This document shows, piece by piece, positions 60,793 through 64,000 of a stretch of 64,000 nt of DNA. The notes under the pieces were generated by a model. It was not told where the DNA came from. It made no database searches and saw nothing but the letters and a program-made list of their open reading frames with translations. The stretch is from the NCBI RefSeq assembly GCF_000143415.4, contig NW_003314290.1:549470-613469 (forward strand), written 5' to 3'. Positions within the stretch are counted from its first letter, which is position 1. The number at the start of each line of letters is the position of its first letter. Position numbers and translations under genes: made by a program. Origin of the DNA: Selaginella moellendorffii. Its lineage: Eukaryota; Streptophyta; Lycopodiopsida; Selaginellales; Selaginellaceae.

Positions 60793-63700
60793 TCAGGCCT
60801 CCTCTGATTCAGATTCGGATTGTTCACCTTGAAATAAAATACATTAGAAACTTAGTAAAGGAATATTAATGAATCTCACCTTGAACCCGGGTTATGAATG
60901 CTCTTGCTGCATCTCTTGCATGGTCTGGCAAGGTGATGGTGGCACTCTGCTTCCGCATCCAACCATGCACAATATTATCCACCGATATGCTCATGCTGGG
61001 ATCCCTTGGATTCAGCACCCATCTCTTTTCTAGGCAATCCTTCGTATATCCGGAACTTGGCTTGAACCACTCCACAGTTACATTGAAGGAGTTAGTTTCC
61101 GCGTCCTCCTCTGCATCAGTGATGCAGCGCCCCACCCATATCATTTGTTTTTTATTACTGGGTCTGACAAGCACGACCATTCCTTTGCAGACCTGTACTG
61201 GATTGAATGCTGAATCCGGCTTCTTGTTCCTCGGCCCACAATAGTGATCCTCAACATTGTTATCTGTCACTGCATTTCCAGACGACATTGTTCCGCTACT
61301 ATCTGGTGCTCTGGGTTCTGGCCAAAAAGACTCTTCCAATTCTTCATATACAACCGGCCCATTTTATAATCTTCTCCCAGTATTCGAGCAAAGGCTTGCA
61401 CCTCTGAAAATAGGATTCTCCACCAAACACCAACCCCCTCTTCCAGAAGGCAATATGCTGTCTAATCCCGGCCACTATACTTTCCTGGTCTTTGAGTCCA
61501 TCCGGGTGCATCGGCCGTGGGGAACCCTGAGGAATCATAGGTTCCCCAGTTATGGGATCTCTCTTGAAGAGTTCAATGCCGTCCACTGGCAGCCACACTG
61601 TGTCCCATTCTCTCATCTTGTACCTCATCACTGGAGCACCGTCACACATGCTGAAATGAAACTGAAGAGGCTTGGAGTGGCCAATCAGCGTTTCGGATCC
61701 GTCCCTGATGTAGCCTTTTACAAACCCCTTCAAGTCTGGAACCTCTGTGAGAAGTGCAGCTTCAACAGTGCCTTTGATGCAATTTTGGAATTCATCGTAG
61801 AGTTGTGGGAGGGTGAGGACATTGGATCGCCGGAGGGACTCTGCCAGGTGACTGAACATGGCATCGACGTCTTCATGAGTGTGCCCAACCATGAGAAAGC
61901 CAAGTGTAACCGTTTCAAATATGCCTTTGGCAACAAGCATCGCCAAGTACGCGAAGACGTACATGTTTTTGTTCTCACTGCCAGCATTGTCTGTTTGGAG
62001 CAGAAGATGGGGTGGAAGGCCACATCGGCCGCAAGAACTTCCTTGAGATTCTGCTTCGTTTGGATGAGGCTGTGCATTCACCGGGCGACCAGCCTCGTCG
62101 GAATGGCATGAGGCCTCACGTGATAACCCTACAATCTGACGGCCAACATATTCACTGGGATGGCATGGGGCCCCATGCGATACTGCAAGCCTTTGCTCCT
62201 CCTCCAGCTGAACCCTGTATGGGGTTCGATCGACAAGGGCCTTATGCAAGGGTTGGCCGTTTAGCTCAGTCTGCGCACTTTGCAGAGACCTTAAGTGTTT
62301 TGCTAGGGACGCAATCATCATGTTTGCACCCCCGCCACCCCATAGAGGTACAAAGAAGTTCCCATAGTTCTGGGCACCATGCCCATGAGCGATTATGCCA
62401 AACAGAGACACAGGTAGCTGCATGGATGAAGAGATTGCCTTGGGGGCAGGATTGAGTCGAGGTAAGCACGTCTTTTTCTGGTCCATTTTGTCGTGGATGA
62501 TGCAGAGGTAAGAGTCAGGTCTCTCCATGGAGAGAATCCTGTTATGATAATATGCAGTCCTGCAGCTTCTCTGCTCGATGTTGTGGTCGAGCCGCCTTCT
62601 AACCAACGTCTCTCGCTCTTGAGCGCTGCAAGAATTCTTTGACAAAGCCATTTTCATAGCAGTGCACTCGTCACACTTTGAAAAGCTGAAGTACTTTCCT
62701 ATACTCACATCCCTGAACCTGTTGCTCCACAATCTACTAAATCTAGATTGGCTTAGCTTCCTGTAGCCATTACTCTGGAGTTCCCGATTCACATCTTCCA
62801 ATATGGCCCCCTTGGTATACATGGAAGGGAGAACTCGTTGGGTGTCTCGTGTTCCATCTTCCAAGAGGCGGGTTTTATCTGGTTGCTGCTCGCTACATGT
62901 CTCAACAAACCTCTTGAAGATTGCCTCTCTATATACAACATGACCCCTGGTTTTGTGCGTACCGTCGTTCCCATGGACTGCCTGTTGAACCCTTTGTTCC
63001 TCGAACTCAGTTTTGATTCTGTAGAATGTGGTTCGAGGGACTCCATAAATGATTCTCCATGCCTTCATGCAGACCAAACCCCTCTGGAAGACCATGCCCC
63101 CCACCTGATGTTCTGAAGCATCAACAGATGACCGTAATGCCTCATACACAAAATTGCGAGCTGCCTTCCAGGACAATGTTTTGTATCTTGCTCTCTCCTC
63201 TTCAATAGCATCCCAATCAGCATGTTGACAGCAGCTCCTCTTGCAACAAGCAACTGTCGAGACCATTCGAACCTCCATCGCCATTTTCTGCCTTTTCGGT
63301 TCGTTGCTCAGATCCCTTTGGCTGCGCTTTAGGAAGGTGTACTTTCTTTTCCCATGAAGAGATGTTCTGTCATCAGTTGTAGTGGTGTTTGATTGTGAAT
63401 CCTTCACATTCTCAAACACTAAGTGCCTCAATTTCCACCGCACAATGCTTCCAATAGTTAGACTGTTTTCTTCTGTGTCAACAACCTCTAAAATCACAAC
63501 TCCAATATCATCCCAGCCCAATTCTTGATTAGCAACCGAATCTCTTGGATCGACAACTGTGGCTAAGCCCTCAGCTACCACCTCCCCCTCGGGGTTGTTT
63601 AGAAACACGTTCGCCTGAATCCATGTAGCACGGTTCTTAAGATCCACGGAGGGAACATGCGTCGCACTTGCGCTGTCCCCAACATCTGCTTTCTTCTGAA

Positions 63701-63923
63701 GATTTTTCAAGGCAACAACAACATTTACCCCGACGACCATCTCTCCTCGTTCAATAGCGACCACATTCCCATCGAAGACAGTCTCTACTGATACAGCAGC
63801 ATTGCCTTCCCCAAGCCTTTGACAGTGTATAACAAAGTTCCGATCCATAGACACAAGGGTCCCTTTTGCAACTCTCTTCCCACCATTCAAAATGTAAACC
63901 TTTTCCCCAACCCTGAAGGCCAT
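60793..63923 (-). CDS. DUF7869-like protein, candidate domesticated transposase, three coding exons
   Basis: Exons read as 63,923-61,355, 61,308-60,880 and 60,827-60,793, joined by 46- and 52-nt GT-AG introns with matching phases (1,010 aa). Residues 1-30 (FRVGEKVYILNGGKRVAKG) and a stretch in exon 2 (GMVVLVRPSNKKQMIWVGR, VTVEWFKP) look like small beta-barrels. A Cys cluster (CCKRSCC, 226-232) and KCDEC (416-420) may bind zinc. The core has CIIHDKMDQKK (Asp478), LLQTDNAGSENKN (Asp645, Glu650) and GFLMVGHTHEDVDAMFSHL (681-692), as in DUF7869 proteins. This spacing suggests an RNase H-fold DDE-type domain, by inference. It ends SESESEEA. No stop or frameshift was found in the long exon. The start follows an acceptor (TTTCAG|A) that implies a 5' UTR intron. 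Confidence 0.75.
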
Positions 63924-64000
63924 TCTGAAAGTGCAGAAAAGAAGTTAAGACCATACAAAAAATGATTGGAGAATGGCCTAAATCATAACATACCAAACAA
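63924..64000 (-). other. 5' intron or leader of the DUF7869-like gene
   Basis: Pyrimidine-rich sequence ending GCACTTTCAG one base before the ATG, so it is the 3' end of an intron. The first exon lies beyond the window, and an extended N-terminus cannot be excluded. Confidence 0.5.

Noticed and set aside
61257-62111. Long plus-strand open frame opposite the DUF7869-like gene
   Set aside because: Antisense shadow of a strongly coding exon; no motif or splice logic of its own.

Overview
The window looks like nuclear DNA of a land plant with very short introns (mostly about 45-70 nt, all GT-AG). Together with plant-type housekeeping genes, decayed PPR and P450 copies and many retroelements, this suggests a lycophyte such as Selaginella. 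The species is inferred; no marker in the window proves it. Exon limits below were read by eye from splice signals and protein similarity.

Left third (1-15,533) is compact and gene-rich. It holds a complete 22-exon cytosolic glucose-6-phosphate isomerase (+); a secreted or Golgi cysteine-rich protein of the SPRING/C12orf49 (DUF2054) family (-); a small secreted 12-cysteine peptide (+); the bifunctional histidine-biosynthesis enzyme imidazole-glycerol-phosphate synthase (+); a TBC-domain Rab GTPase-activating protein with coiled coils (+); and an unrecognised tail-anchored protein built partly from duplicated exon-intron blocks (+).

The middle (15.5-30 kb) is a zone of segmental duplication and decay. 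It has a P450 relic beside the end of a tRNA-Met-primed LTR, PPR relics, three broken copies of an alcohol dehydrogenase-like gene whose intact parent lies at 28,342-30,022, and four or more copies of an unrecognised family with a possible PD-(D/E)XK nuclease-like core. One copy of that family is intact (23,515-24,393, -). A hAT transposase relic and a truncated CCR4-like deadenylase fragment follow.

The right half (33.5-59.7 kb) is a nest of retrotransposons whose joints can be read at base level. A Ty3/gypsy element (33,572-55,630, -) is split inside gag by a non-autonomous LTR element A (target-site duplication GTTTC). A is split by a second member of the same family, B (GAACC). B carries a solo LTR of the same family (GCCAC). 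A 668-bp TRIM (TGAAG) sits in the gypsy pol. Three of the empty sites can be rebuilt from paralogous or coding sequence in the window. The A/B family has 1.5-1.8 kb LTRs holding a CTCGGN hexamer array and an 11-12-bp minisatellite, a tRNA-iMet primer-binding site, about 4.04 kb of non-coding interior and no proteins. A decayed, transition-rich relative lies in the opposite orientation at 56.3-59.7 kb.

The right edge (60.8-63.9 kb, -) carries an intact long gene resembling the DUF7869 family, with acidic and cysteine motifs that suggest a transposase-like RNase H-fold core between two small barrel-like domains. It is the best candidate here for a poorly described, possibly domesticated, mobile-element protein.
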